A stretch of 64,000 bases of DNA from Palsa-504 sp963839095 (GCA_963839095.1 CAWIUF010000001.1:124001-188000); one strand, 5' to 3'; positions 54,012 to 63,406 are shown, numbered from the stretch's first letter. Program-made: numbers and translations. The notes: a model not told the origin generated them from the sequence alone.

Positions 54012-54530
54012 CTAGGTGACGCCATTGGCCCGCGTGATGCGGCCGATGTCCCAGCGGTGATGGTGAGTGTCGTGGGCGTTGTTCCTGGCCACGTCCTCGG
54101 CCCGCTGCCGGCCGCGAGCAGCGTGCTGAAGTACCAGGCCGACGGCGAGCGCCTTTTCCGCGGCCTCGGTCCAGGCGGTGGCAGCCCAGCGCAGCGACCA
54201 CAGGGCGCCGGCCAGCGAGACCTCGTCGTAGCGGCGGCCCTGGGACAGCAGGTCGGGCTCGTAGTCGGCGATCGCGAGGTCGGCGGCCAGGTAGCCGCCG
54301 GCCAGGCGTTCGGCCCAGATGCGCAGGTTGTCGGTCACGTGGCAGACGTACCCGGTGGCACTCCAGGCAAGGTCCGGGTGCCGTTCCCGGCCAGTGGCGC
54401 CGGCCAGCCACGCCTTATAGGACCCAGGCACGGCCCGCACCACGGTCACGGCCTGCTCCGGGGTCAGGCTCCAGTCGAAGCCGCATTCCCGGCACGGATT
54501 CCCGTACAGGTTCGCGCCCCATTGCTCCAT
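54012..54530 (-). CDS. DinB-superfamily protein
   Basis: This intact 172-residue four-helix bundle protein has an opening CRECGFDWSLTPEQAVTVVRAVPGSYKAWL, VCHVTDNLRIWAERL (metal-type His) and RNNAHDTHHHRWDIGRI (further His). The group often carries a metal or thiol-dependent site, and the reaction is unknown. The ATG at 54530 starts it. Confidence 0.82.
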   Translation of the reverse strand: MEQWGANLYGNPCRECGFDWSLTPEQAVTVVRAVPGSYKAWLAGATGRERHPDLAWSATGYVCHVTDNLRIWAERLAGGYLAADLAIADYEPDLLSQGRRYDEVSLAGALWSLRWAATAWTEAAEKALAVGLVLQHAARGRQRAEDVARNNAHDTHHHRWDIGRITRANGVT

Positions 54531-54559
54531 GTCTGGTCACTCTAGTGAGGTGGAGCCGC

Positions 54560-55034
54560 ATGCGGATGGGGTGGAACCGAGCTGGTGAAGCGGGCGCCCG
54601 CGGGGCGGTGGCCACAGTGCCTCCCGGTCGGGCATGACCTGCGCTGCTGCGCCCGGGCGACCTGGATCAGGTTTCACGGCCCACCCGAGTCGAAGCGCTA
54701 TGCGGACGATGACGGTTAGTACCTGGTCGAGGCACTGCCCGACGCCTTTTACTGGACCTCGGTGCTCACGGACCGCGACGACGACACCGGCTGGGAATCG
54801 TGGCTGCACCTGTACGTGAGCGTATCGCCGTGGCGGGACGGGGAACTCGATCCGCTGCTGCGCTTGGTGGCCGACGACGAGACAGCGGGCGTGATCATCG
54901 CGCCGCCCGACCTGACTTGGTTCTATCACCCTTATGACGGCGGGGCGGACGTAATCACCCGGCGCCAAGGGGAACGGGACATGCTGATGCGGCGGCACAG
55001 CGAATGGCTGCCCGCAAACGCACCGGGCTTGTGA
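54560..55034 (+). pseudogene. DUF3885-like gene with an in-frame nonsense codon
   Basis: One frame reads GRWPQCLPVGHDLRCCARATWIRFHGPPESKRYADDDG, then TAG near 54717. It continues YLVEALPDAFYWTSVLTDRDDDTGWESWLHLYVSVSPW through TWFYHPYDGGADVI. Both parts match DUF3885 (WVRFHxxPESKRY and HPYDGGxDVI). The stop is probably a GAG-to-TAG change. Downstream of it an ATG at 54762 could start only a 90-residue remainder. No clean start is seen at the front. Confidence 0.7.
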
Positions 55035-55244
55035 CGCCATTAATGCTGCAATAGCCCCCGTAGTCCCATGAGGCTCTTTCTGACCACGGGTAGCTATCTC
55101 GCCAGGCTCGCGTGTATGTCGGGTGAATTGTCAGAGGTGCCCGGTAGGGTCGAATTCAGAACCTAGAAAATTATCCCGGTCAGGAAGAGAACCGTCAAGA
55201 ACAGCGACAGCATCCCCCGCGCGTCCGGAAGGAGGTGACCCGGT

Positions 55245-56768
55245 ATGAGCACCACTGCCGCATTCGCCAATGTCAGTGAGGCGATGGATATGGTGCGGGC
55301 CGGGCTGGCGTTCGTGGCCGCGGCAGATCCGACGGAACTGACCGTCGAGGAGCAGGCGGGGTGCCTGGTGTCGCTGGAGCGTGCGAGCGCGGTGGCGGCG
55401 GCGGCGCGGACGTCGGTCCTGGGAACCTTTACCGCCGGCAAGGGGTATTCCGCGGACGCGGATTACAGTGCGCGGGCGTGGCTGATGCACAAGACCGGGA
55501 TCACCCGGGGGGCCGCCGTCTCGCACACCACCTGGGTGAAGCAGGCGGGGCGGCATCCGGTGCTGTTCGCGGCGATGGCGGCGGAACAGGTCTCGGAGTC
55601 CTACGGCCGGACGCTGTGCACCTGGACAGACAAGCTGCCGGCCGAGCAGCGGGATGAGGCGGACCGGATCCTGGCGGACGCGGCAGCGGGCGGGATGGGG
55701 CTGCGGGACCTGGCCGTGCTGGCGGCGGAGATCCTCGCCCGGGCCCGCCCAGATGAGCCCGATGAAGATCCGGACCGGTCTTTCGATGACCGGTCGGTGA
55801 CGGTCCGGACCACGTTCCAGGGCGCCGGGGTCATGCACGGCGACCTCACCCCCGAATGCGCGGCGGTAGTCCAGTCGGTGCTGGACGCGCTGGGCGCCCC
55901 GGCTGGAGCGGAAGACGACCGGACTCAGGGGCAGCGGTACCACGACGCGCTGGCGGAGGCGATGCGGCGGCTGGTGGCCGGGGGGCTGCTCCCCGAGCGA
56001 GCCGGGCAGCCGGTCAAGGCCCTGGTCCACGTCTCCCTGGCCGACCTGATGCGGCTGGAGGGGTCCTCCGCCCTGGCGCAGGAATGGACCGACGAGGTGC
56101 GGACCCGGTGGGCCGCCGCCCGCGCTGCGGCGTCGGAGAGCGGCAGCGACGGCGGCGCCTGGCTGGACGGGAAGGCCGCTGAGGCGGCCACCTGCGACGC
56201 GTCGCTGACCCCGCTCGTGACCGGCGCGGTCGACCTGGGCGCGCTGGATGAGCTGATCCGGCTGTGCGCCCACCTGGGTCGCCTCAACGACGCCCTTGGT
56301 ATTGCGGGCGGGGCCGGGGCGCCGCGGCTGCGGGATGTACTCGAGCATCAGGCCATCCGCGCGGCCATCGCCCTGGTCTCCGGCCCCGGCGGGCTCGCGT
56401 CCTTCCTGCGGCGCCGCCAGCTCGGCGCCCGGCTCGGCGGGCCGAGCATGCCGCTGGACGTGGGCGTCAGCCGAGACATCCCGGCCGCGATCCGCCGGGC
56501 CGTCATCGAACGGGACCAGCACTGCCAGTTCCCCAGTGGCTGCGACCAGGCCGCCGCAGGCTGCGAAGTGCATCACCTCACGCATAAAGCAGACGGCGGC
56601 AAGACCTCGGTGTGCGACTGCGCGCTCTTTTGCACCTTCCACCACCAGGTAGTGATCCATCGCTGGGGCTGGACCGTCGTCCTGAATCCCGATGGCACTA
56701 CTACCGCCTGGAATAAGGACAAAACCAAGATCCTGCACAGTCACGGGCCACCCGCCCGAGCCGGGTAA
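55245..56768 (+). CDS. DUF222/HNH endonuclease domain protein (13E12-like)
   Basis: This intact 507-residue protein has an N-terminal DUF222 helical domain (LVSLERASAVAAAARTSVLGTF, YSARAWLMHKTGITRGAAVSHTTW) and a C-terminal HNH domain. The HNH set is HCQFPSGC..., EVHHLTHKADGGKTSV and LFCTFHHQVVIHRWGW with paired Cys for zinc. GGAAGGAGGTGACC, a very strong ribosome site, precedes the ATG at 55245. The family (mycobacterial 13E12 type) is widespread and multi-copy, often in mobile or defence contexts; its target is unknown. Confidence 0.92.
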   Translation: MSTTAAFANVSEAMDMVRAGLAFVAAADPTELTVEEQAGCLVSLERASAVAAAARTSVLGTFTAGKGYSADADYSARAWLMHKTGITRGAAVSHTTWVKQAGRHPVLFAAMAAEQVSESYGRTLCTWTDKLPAEQRDEADRILADAAAGGMGLRDLAVLAAEILARARPDEPDEDPDRSFDDRSVTVRTTFQGAGVMHGDLTPECAAVVQSVLDALGAPAGAEDDRTQGQRYHDALAEAMRRLVAGGLLPERAGQPVKALVHVSLADLMRLEGSSALAQEWTDEVRTRWAAARAAASESGSDGGAWLDGKAAEAATCDASLTPLVTGAVDLGALDELIRLCAHLGRLNDALGIAGGAGAPRLRDVLEHQAIRAAIALVSGPGGLASFLRRRQLGARLGGPSMPLDVGVSRDIPAAIRRAVIERDQHCQFPSGCDQAAAGCEVHHLTHKADGGKTSVCDCALFCTFHHQVVIHRWGWTVVLNPDGTTTAWNKDKTKILHSHGPPARAG

Positions 56769-56888
56769 CACCCCGGCCTTCAGAAGGCGCGAGGAGACAG
56801 CACCGTGTGACGCCCGCCAGGGAACCTGAGGCGCGGCGTCATACCGTGCTGCTTGCCGTGTGGCTGGTCGCCGCGATGGCGGCCGTCA

Positions 56889-57377
56889 TTACTGCGGCTT
56901 GTTGGGGTGGAACGCGATCAGGACGGCTCCGGCGGCCAGGATGACGATCCCGATCCAGCCGAGGACGATGCCCGCGGTGGCCAGGTTCGAGCCGGTCTGC
57001 CTGCCTGCTGAGTTGTTGATCTGCCGGCGGGCCTGGTAGCCGAGGACCAGCGCTAGCACGGCGCCGAGCCCGGCGAGCCACAGCACGGCCACCACCACCG
57101 ACGCGATGGCCAGGCCGTTGGTCTGGCCGACGGCGGCAGCGGGCTGGCCGGGCGGCGGGTCAACGGCGGCGGCGGCGATCTCTTCCGGCGGCCCGAGCCG
57201 TTCCAGCGCGTCACGGACGGCCGCCTGGTCACCTTCCGGGGCCCGGCGCAGCGCCTCCTGGAGGTGGTCGCGGATCTCGGATACCAGCTCGGTCCGCTGG
57301 TGCGCCGGCAGCGCCGATGCGGCTGCGTCCAGACGGCGCAGGTAGTCATCGACCAGAGGGTCACTGTGCATGTTCAT
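56889..57377 (-). CDS. HAAS-domain membrane protein with DUF4190-like tail
   Basis: This intact 162-residue protein has an N-terminal HAAS-type domain (VDDYLRRLDAAASALPAHQRTELVSEIRDHLQEALRRA...VRDALERLGPPEEIAAAA) and two C-terminal membrane helices (ASVVVAVLWLAGLGAVLALVLGY and AGIVLGWIGIVILAAGAVLI). Such proteins are usually paired with a PadR regulator, which is exactly the neighbour; the starts and stops overlap by 17 bases. Confidence 0.85.
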   Translation of the reverse strand: MNMHSDPLVDDYLRRLDAAASALPAHQRTELVSEIRDHLQEALRRAPEGDQAAVRDALERLGPPEEIAAAAVDPPPGQPAAAVGQTNGLAIASVVVAVLWLAGLGAVLALVLGYQARRQINNSAGRQTGSNLATAGIVLGWIGIVILAAGAVLIAFHPNKPQ

Positions 57378-57702
57378 CGCGCGGCTCTCCTTGTGTCGTC
57401 ACGAGCGCGTCGACCGCGTCCCGGAACCGGGCCCACTCATCGCTGAAGTCGGTCAGCGCACGCTTCCCGGCGGCGGTGAGCTGGTAGTAGCGCCGTGGCG
57501 GCCCGGACTCGGATTCCTGCCAGGACGTGCTCACCAGCTGGTCCCGGCGCAGGCGGCTCAGCAGCGGGTAGATGGTGCCCTCGCTGACCAGCAGCCCGTC
57601 CGCCTCCGACAGCGTGCGGACCAGCTCGAACCCGTACCGCTGGCCGTCTCGCAGCAGCGCCAGGACGCAGTACTCCAGCGTGCCCTTGCGCAGCTGGCTC
57701 AC
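57361..57702 (-). CDS. PadR-family transcriptional regulator
   Basis: This intact 113-residue PadR winged helix reads MSQLRKGTLEYCVLALLRDGQRYGFELVRTLSEADGLLVSEGTIYPLLSRLRRDQLVSTSW and RYYQLTAAGKRAL. It overlaps the HAAS gene, forming an operon likely repressed by PadR itself. A PadR-like palindrome sits just before its start. Confidence 0.93.
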   Translation of the reverse strand: MSQLRKGTLEYCVLALLRDGQRYGFELVRTLSEADGLLVSEGTIYPLLSRLRRDQLVSTSWQESESGPPRRYYQLTAAGKRALTDFSDEWARFRDAVDALVTTQGEPRDEHAQ

Positions 57703-57727
57703 CGCGTTACGTGCTCGGCCAGGTTCT

Positions 57728-57750
57728 ATGCATTACAAGGTACCATGCAC
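57728..57750. promoter_or_regulatory. probable PadR operator, ATGCAT...ATGCA
   Basis: ATGCATTACAAGGTACCATGC is a spaced inverted repeat of the ATGCA type used by PadR proteins. It lies 26 bp upstream of the PadR start, so autoregulation is likely. Confidence 0.6.
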
Positions 57751-57804
57751 TGACTGGTTACGGCCGGGGTCAGATGGCACTGGTTACAGCGGGCCTGCGC
57801 CGAT

Positions 57805-57919
57805 GGGATCGCGGCGGTGGCGCGGGCAGTGCATGGCCTGGGGCTGAAGTTCGGGCTGTACATGACGCCAGGCATTCCGGCGAACGCGGTACGGCAGGAC
57901 ACCGCGCCTGTGAACTGAG
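57805..57919 (+). pseudogene. fragment of a secreted glycoside hydrolase
   Basis: A ~37-codon stretch reads DGIAAVARAVHGLGLKFGLYMTPGIPANAVRQDT and then stops. This matches the catalytic-barrel strand of secreted alpha-galactosidase-like glycoside hydrolases (xDGIxxLAxYVHxLGLKFGLYxTPGIP). Nothing else of the gene is left around it, so it is a scrap of a larger gene. Confidence 0.55.
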
Positions 57920-57972
57920 CGGCCGCAGTTACCCGCTGACCAGCTGGGCCCAGGTGGTCGTGCCAGGCGTGT

Positions 57973-58239
57973 TCAATACCGGCGGAGCCTGAGGGCGACC
58001 GCGATCGTGGTGAGCCCGACGAGGAGGGCAACGGTGTTGGGGACGATGAGGACCAGGTTCTGGGCGGCTATCCCGTAGGAGATCCAGAGCAGGAAGCCGG
58101 CTATCAGGATCGCGTAGTAGCCGAGGGATACCTCGCGCGAGGATCGTTCGTGCAGCATGCGGCGGATCTGCAGGAGCGGCGAGATGCCCATCAGGACGCC
58201 CCAGGACGAGGCGGTGACGGCGAGCACGGATGTGACCAT
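57973..58239 (-). CDS. SemiSWEET-type sugar transporter (PQ-loop)
   Basis: This 88-residue membrane protein has three hydrophobic segments: VTASSWGVLMGISPLLQIRRML, LGYYAILIAGFLLWISYGIA and VLIVPNTVALLVGLTTIAVAL. This is the SemiSWEET three-helix unit with the P-L-Q and Tyr-Gly-Asn-like features; two copies make a pore. The ATG at 58239 is chosen. Sugar type is unknown. Confidence 0.82.
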   Translation of the reverse strand: MVTSVLAVTASSWGVLMGISPLLQIRRMLHERSSREVSLGYYAILIAGFLLWISYGIAAQNLVLIVPNTVALLVGLTTIAVALRLRRY

Positions 58240-58407
58240 GGCGTTCCTCCGGGTGAGGCGCCCTGGACCGTGCGGGTCGTGCTCGCCAGCGATGTGGTGA
58301 GGGGCGCAAGCACGACCAGGAACCATGGTAATGCTGACGCGAGGGAGTTGACCATGACCACAAAGCAGGAAGCGCCGTGCGGGAGCGCCACGGGCAACTG
58401 GGAGGAG

Positions 58408-58599
58408 CTAGACGCTGGGCGCGCCCGCCGGGTCGCGGCGACGCCGCCCACGTGCGCGGCCCAACGCGAGACGGGGGCCATCGGGGTCCCGCGAGTCGCG
58501 GACGAGCACCGTGCCCGGCGCGTCCGCGACCTCGATGCAGTTGCCGCCGCCGGAACCGCTGTAACTGCTCTTTCGCGAGGTGGCATCCATGGCGTCCAT
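58408..58599 (-). CDS. DUF397 family protein (probable shift near the end)
   Basis: This small protein has the DUF397 core RKSSYSGSGGGNCIEVADAPGTVLVRDSRDPDGPRLAL. The last ~15 residues turn Arg-rich, so the true end is shifted (near 58458). Its start overlaps the XRE gene's end. DUF397 proteins work with XRE regulators in actinomycete development and regulation. Confidence 0.78.
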   Translation of the reverse strand: MDAMDATSRKSSYSGSGGGNCIEVADAPGTVLVRDSRDPDGPRLALGRARGRRRRDPAGAPSV

Positions 58600-59403
58600 C
58601 GCTCCTCGGCTATCTTCCGGATCAGGTCGCGGGACGCTCCCTTGGGGAGCGCTTCCGCCCGCAGGGCTTCGAACCGCTGTGTCACCTGAACCATTATCTC
58701 TTCGTTTTCCGAGACCTGCCCATCGGAGAGATTGTCGAGGAACACGGTAACGGCGTCATCGGGGTCCTGGGCGATCACAAGGCCGCCTGCAAGCCGATGT
58801 GCGCGCCGACCGCAGCGGGATCACCTGGAGCGTGACGTTCACCCGCGTGACATCTCCGCCAGGCGGAGGAGCTGATCCCGCATCACCTCAACCCCGCCTA
58901 CCGGGCGGTGCAGCGCGATCTCGTCCAGCACGGCATAGATCAGCGGCGCGTCATCTTTCGCCAGGAGCTCCTGGCGCGCCAGCCGGGCGGCCAGCAGGTT
59001 CTCGATCTCGTCGTCGGTGACATGCGGACGGGCCGCCAGATGCAGCGCCGTACCCGGGGGTCTGGAACAGGCCCGGGATCAGGGTTACCTCGAAAATCCG
59101 CAGGACCCGGGCGACGCGCTCATGCGGGACGAACGGCCGGTAGGAAGGCGGGAACGGCAGGTCACGCAGCCGTTCCTCCATCATCTCGAAGATCTTGGGA
59201 TAGCCGAAATACTCGTCGGCGCGCCTGGCCAGATCGGGTTTCGGCACCCGGTGACCGGATTCGATCGACCGGATCATCGCCCCCGAATACCCGAGCTTCT
59301 CGCCCAGCTCATCGCTATTGAGCCCGGCTTTATGACGGGCCTCCCTGAGCACGTCCGCGAACAGCGAAAGAGCCTTTCCGTCCCTGTTACGCCTGCCCGG
59401 CAT
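58600..59403 (-). CDS. XRE-family (DUF5753) regulator, partner of DUF397 (two or more shifts)
   Basis: This ~268-residue regulator begins at the ATG 59403 with a helix-turn-helix: LREARHKAGLNSDELGEKLGYSGAMIRSIESGHRVPKPDLARRADEYF. The DUF5753 half follows in other frames: FEVTLIPGLFQTP, ALHLAARPHVTDDEIENLLAARLARQELL, GLQAA and VIAQDPDDAVTVFLDNLSDGQVSENEEI. Shifts lie near 59055 and 58830. The 3' end is uncertain because the last frame lacks a stop where the DUF397 gene starts. An ATP-binding gene is divergent. Confidence 0.75.
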
Positions 59404-59536
59404 GTTGTTACGCCTCGCTACTCGTAATTGACCGGTTACTGCTTTTACCTCACCGAGCATTACACATTGCGGTCACCCGGCGACAGCGAATCGCCGGGCT
59501 GGGCACGATATGACCACCCACGGCACGGGAGGACCG

Positions 59537-59914
59537 ATGACGAGCACAGCGGCGCGGGCGCCAGCCAGGTACACCGGGGTGTTCCGCGGGCGCCGGATCA
59601 GGGCAGCCACGCGCGATGTGGCGCGCTATCTGCGGGCTGTCCCGGCGAACCACCGCAAGGTGATCGCCAGCGAGCTGGCCACCAACGCCGCGATCCACTC
59701 GGCTAGCCAGGGGCGGTTCTTCACCCTCCGGTGCGAGCTGCACGCCTCGCATTGCCGGGTCGAGGTCGAGGATCTGGGCGGCCCCTGGCGGCGCGAGACC
59801 GGGCAGGACCGCCCGCACGGGCTGGACCTCGTGGAGGCCCTCGCCGGGGCAGGCAACTGGGGCGTTTCCGGGAACAGCTTGGGCCGTACGGTCTGGGCGA
59901 GACTCACATGGTGA
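59537..59914 (+). CDS. ATP-binding (HATPase_c, anti-sigma-like) protein
   Basis: This ~125-residue protein has the GHKL/HATPase pattern: VIASELATNAAIHSASQG (N box), CRVEVEDLGGPW and HGLDLVEALAGAGNWGVSGNSLGRTVWARLTW (G box). Together with the divergent XRE and DUF397 genes it makes the trio common in actinomycetes (abaA-like loci), where the ATPase resembles anti-sigma kinases. The ATG at 59537 is preferred over 59510 because it is closest to GGAGGACCG. Confidence 0.82.
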   Translation: MTSTAARAPARYTGVFRGRRIRAATRDVARYLRAVPANHRKVIASELATNAAIHSASQGRFFTLRCELHASHCRVEVEDLGGPWRRETGQDRPHGLDLVEALAGAGNWGVSGNSLGRTVWARLTW

Positions 59915-60152
59915 GCCTCGGCACCCTGGTGACGCGAGTACGAGTGGGTCACTCCGGCGGCCGGGCCTGGCGGGGCCACGGCAGCGGAGAGGACCCCCGA
60001 CATCGCCTCTCCGATGCCGTGTTCCCCCCGGTTTGAGTGGTCTGGGCATAACTGACCTCGCCGCTCACCCGAACAGAGGCGCACCAGGTAGGCCCTGATA
60101 CATATCCGGCACCGGAAATCTTTTTGCCGTGAGACGGCGACGGCGGGCTGGA

Positions 60153-61880
60153 TCAGAACTGCAGGCTGGAAGCAGTCGTATAGGTGTAGCCGGTCAGGGC
60201 GTTGTCTCCGGCGTCCAGGATGCCGGCCGTCAGGTTGAGCTGCAGGACCGAAGTGTTCACCTTGGCGGTCGGGCAGGCCTGCTTGCCTGAGGAGCCCGGG
60301 GTGCCCAGTGTGACCGTGAGGGTGCGGGCGGTGCCGTCGTAGGCGATGGACGAACCCGAGAAGGTCAGGTTGCTGCCGTCGCCCGGCGGCGTGTAGTACC
60401 CGGTAGTCCCAAGACCGAGGTTGCCGAACCTGAAGGTGCTGCACGCGGTGGGGGCGCTGGTGAACTTCAGCAGGCCGTTGCCGTCCACGGTGATCACCGA
60501 TCCGGCCCCAGCCGACTGGACGCCGGTCCCGCCGTTCGTCCAGGCCGAGCAGACCGTGCTGGCGTCGACCGGGCCGCTGAACTTTACGGTGATCGTATCG
60601 CCGGCGCCGAGCTGGCCCTGGGCACCGCTGCCGTCGGCCGTCGCCACGGACGAGATGGCGGTGCTGGCCACATTGGCTTCGGAGAAGGTCACCTTGCCCG
60701 CGCCGGGGGTGCTGGCGGAGACCGTGTAGGAGCCGGCCTTGGCGGTGGCGGTGAACGCCGACGAGGTGGCGCCGCCGCCGCTTCCGGTGGTGGCGACGCA
60801 GCTTGACGGGCTCGGGTTGGACGTGCAGCCAGTGCTGCCGAAGGTGGCCGAGGAACCGTTCGCCGGGGCGGTGAAGGTCACCGCGGCGTTCGGCACCGGG
60901 TTGCCGTCACTGTCCTGCACGGTCACCGCCAGCGGGCTGGCGAAGGCCGCCGACGTACTGGCCGACTGCTTGTCGCCCGAGGTCGCCGTCAGCTGCGCGG
61001 CGTTACCCGCGATGATGCCGAACGAGTTCGCGTTGCCCGGGGCCGTGAGCGCGGAATCGCTGCTGGACGCGGTGAGCTGGTAGCCGCTGCCTGCCTTGTC
61101 GATGGCGCACTTCTTGAAGGTGGCCACGCCCTTGGACGCTCCGGCGGTGAGGCCACCGGTGCAGGTGAGAGTGCCGGCGCCCGCGTTGTGGCCGCCGTCG
61201 ATGGCCAGGGTAACGGTGTCGGTGCTGTCGGTGGTGGCCGTGCTGCCGTTGGCGTCCTGAATCGTCACCGAGACATTGAAGCTACCGGTGCCGGCCGCCT
61301 GGATCTGCTGGCCGGAGCCGGGCTGGGTGGTGAACGTCATCGTGGTGGCGCCGGCCGTCGTGCCCTGGAAGGGTGCACTCGCCGGGCTCACCCAGGTGGC
61401 CAGGTCGGCGGTGATCTCGTAGCTGTAGGTGCCGCCGACGGCCAGGGACGGGTCGTTGTCGGTGCAGCTCGTCTTCTTGACCGTGCCGGAGCAGTTCCCG
61501 CTGGTGATCGTCTGGAAGCTGGTGCACGACGCCCCTGCGCAGCGCGCAACGGTGTAGCCGGTCGGCGTGTAGCCGCCGGGAGCAGTCCAGCCGAGGGCGA
61601 CCGCTCCGGCCTTGTCCTTGCCGTTTTGCTGGCCCGCGCCCGGTGCGGCCAGGGTGGCCGCCAGGGCCTGGGCGGGATGGGAACTGTCGGTGCTGAGGAA
61701 GTAGGCGAACGCCGCCCCGGCGGACAGGAACGTGGCGCCGAGCACCGCCCCGGTCAGGCCGAGCAGCAGTCCGGGGCGCCACGAGCTGAGCCGGGGTTCC
61801 GGTCCGGGCCGACGATGCTGGCGGTGACGGGCCGGGGCCGGGCCGGGCGCCGGGAGGGGCGCGGGAGCGTGCTGTCTCAT
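60153..61880 (-). CDS. secreted protein with SipW-type signal and Ig-like repeats
   Basis: This ~575-residue surface protein has a hydrophobic signal LLLGLTGAVLGATFLSAGAAFAYFLSTDS, ending in the AAFAYF motif of SipW-dependent signals. The body contains fibronectin/Ig-like (Big_1-like) modules: WTAPGGYTPTGYTVARCAG, VSVTIQDANGSTATTDSTDTVTLAIDGG and LAVTVQDSDGNPVPNAAVTFTAPANGSSATF. It ends GYTYTTASSLQF. Many Cys suggest disulfides. It is third of four related genes; the ATG at 61880 follows the preceding stop by fifteen bases. Confidence 0.8.
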   Translation of the reverse strand: MRQHAPAPLPAPGPAPARHRQHRRPGPEPRLSSWRPGLLLGLTGAVLGATFLSAGAAFAYFLSTDSSHPAQALAATLAAPGAGQQNGKDKAGAVALGWTAPGGYTPTGYTVARCAGASCTSFQTITSGNCSGTVKKTSCTDNDPSLAVGGTYSYEITADLATWVSPASAPFQGTTAGATTMTFTTQPGSGQQIQAAGTGSFNVSVTIQDANGSTATTDSTDTVTLAIDGGHNAGAGTLTCTGGLTAGASKGVATFKKCAIDKAGSGYQLTASSSDSALTAPGNANSFGIIAGNAAQLTATSGDKQSASTSAAFASPLAVTVQDSDGNPVPNAAVTFTAPANGSSATFGSTGCTSNPSPSSCVATTGSGGGATSSAFTATAKAGSYTVSASTPGAGKVTFSEANVASTAISSVATADGSGAQGQLGAGDTITVKFSGPVDASTVCSAWTNGGTGVQSAGAGSVITVDGNGLLKFTSAPTACSTFRFGNLGLGTTGYYTPPGDGSNLTFSGSSIAYDGTARTLTVTLGTPGSSGKQACPTAKVNTSVLQLNLTAGILDAGDNALTGYTYTTASSLQF

Positions 61881-61894
61881 GAGCCTGTGCACCT

Positions 61895-62368
61895 CTACTT
61901 CTGCGCCGTGATCGTCACCGGGATGGAGAACTTCGCTCCCTGACAGCCGGGGGACGATGCCGCGCTCATCGAGACCGCGCCCGTCAGGTCGACCGGGATC
62001 GTGCCGCCGCTCGCGATGGGCGTGCTGAGGGCGTCCTGATTGGCGAACGTGACGCCGGTGGTGGTGCAGCCGGACTTGTCGGCAGTGATCGACCCGTGCC
62101 CGTCCACCCTGGTCAGCGTGACCGGAAAGTCGTTGGGGTTGGTTACCTGGAGGGTCACGTCGCCGGTGCCGCCGGGGAGCAGCGGAGTGGACGGGGCGGC
62201 GGTGGCGTCCTGCAGCGCGACGGTTTTCATCGAGCCGACGCTCGCGCCGCCTGCGCCGTTGCCCGAGGCGGTGAAGTACGCGTAGGCGGCCCCCGCGCCC
62301 AGGCCCGCGGTCAGGCAGCAGGCCGAGACGGCGACCAGCAACGAGCGTTTACTCATCCTCATCCTCAT
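61895..62368 (-). CDS. small secreted protein with SipW-type signal (camelysin/TasA-like front)
   Basis: This ~157-residue protein has a signal RSLLVAVSACCLTAGLGAGAAYAYFTASGNGAGGASVGS, with the AAYAYFTASG motif, followed by beta-rich VTLQVTNPNDFPVTLTRVDGHGSITADKSGCTTTGVTF and TIPVDLTGAVSMSA. The family's C-terminus GAKFSIPVTITAQ is present. ATG repeats (62368, 62362, 62356) overlap the end of the upstream gene (ATGA). It lies in the same operon as the other three secreted proteins. Confidence 0.8.
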   Translation of the reverse strand: MRMRMSKRSLLVAVSACCLTAGLGAGAAYAYFTASGNGAGGASVGSMKTVALQDATAAPSTPLLPGGTGDVTLQVTNPNDFPVTLTRVDGHGSITADKSGCTTTGVTFANQDALSTPIASGGTIPVDLTGAVSMSAASSPGCQGAKFSIPVTITAQK

Positions 62369-63395
62369 CCGCTGGCCTCGATCCCCGAGTAGGTCAGGGT
62401 GAGGTGCGCGCCCTGACAGGCGTCCTGGTTGGTGTCGGTCTCCAGCATCGCGACGACCGGCCAGGCGGTCTGGGGCACGTCGAGCTGGTCCAGCGAGACC
62501 GGCGTCGTCGTGTTCGCCGGGATGGTCACGGCCGAGGTCAGTCCCTGCTTCACCGCGAAATTGGAGGAAGCGCAACCCGAATGGGATGCGTCCACGGCGA
62601 TCGTGATGTTGGCGGCCGCGATGCTATTGGCCGGGGATGGTGACCGGGGCGGAGTTCGGGTTGGTGAAGGTGAGGTCAAGCGGCAGGCTGGTGCCCGGGT
62701 AGAGCGGGGTGGTGAGGTCGCCGCCGACGGTGAAGCCCTGCGGGGCGACGACGGTCCAGCAGTAGTTCTGGAGCGCATCGCTCTTGAGCCCGGTGGCGGT
62801 CCTGGGCGAAGGCGTTGAGGCAGTGACTGCCCTGGCTGAGCCCGCTGAATGTCCAGCTGCCGTGTGCGCCACCGCTGTTGCCGCCGCAGGCGTTGTGCTT
62901 CTTGGCGTCGACCCAGCAGGTGAACGTGACATCTGGCGTGGTGTCGCTGAAGGTGAACGTAGGGCCGGGATCCGGGGAGGAGCTTGCGTTCGCCGGCCCG
63001 CCGGTGACGACCGGGACGGCGGGGATGATCTTCCAGGTGACGTTGGCGGGATTGCTAGTCGCGCCACCGTACTGGGCCTCCACGCTGAACTTGTGGCTCC
63101 CGTCGGCGAGGCCGGTGTAGGTCTTCGGGCTGGTGCAAGCCGTGTAGGTCAGGGTGTCCAGCGCGCATACGTACCCGGTGGGTGTCTTGGTCGAAGTGAA
63201 CGTGAAGGTGGCCGACGCGGAGGTCGACGGATTGTTCGGTGACATGCCGATGGTCGGCGCCGGGCTGGCCGGCGCTGCTAGGGAGTTGACCACGCCAATC
63301 CCGGCGGCGATCACGCAGGACGGGACGACGACGAGCACCCCCACCAGGTGCGCCCCCGTCAGATGCGCCCCCGCCAGGCCCCAGAGCTTGGTCAT
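62365..63395 (-). CDS. secreted beta-domain protein (two or more shifts)
   Basis: This ~345-residue exported protein starts at the ATG 63395 with the hydrophobic stretch LVGVLVVVPSCVIAAGIGVVNSLAAPA. It contains two repeated beta modules: TFTFTSTKTPTGYVCALDTLTYTACTSPKTYTGLADGSHKFSVEAQ and TFTFSDTTPDVTFTCWVDAKKHNACGG...SWTFSGLSQGSHCLNAFAQD. It then reads FTVGGDLTTPLYPGTSLPLDLTFTNPNSAPVTIP and closes AHLTLTYSGIEASG. Shifts near 62803 and 62635. It is second in the secreted-protein operon. Confidence 0.72.
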
Positions 63396-63406
63396 GCTTG
63401 TGCTCC

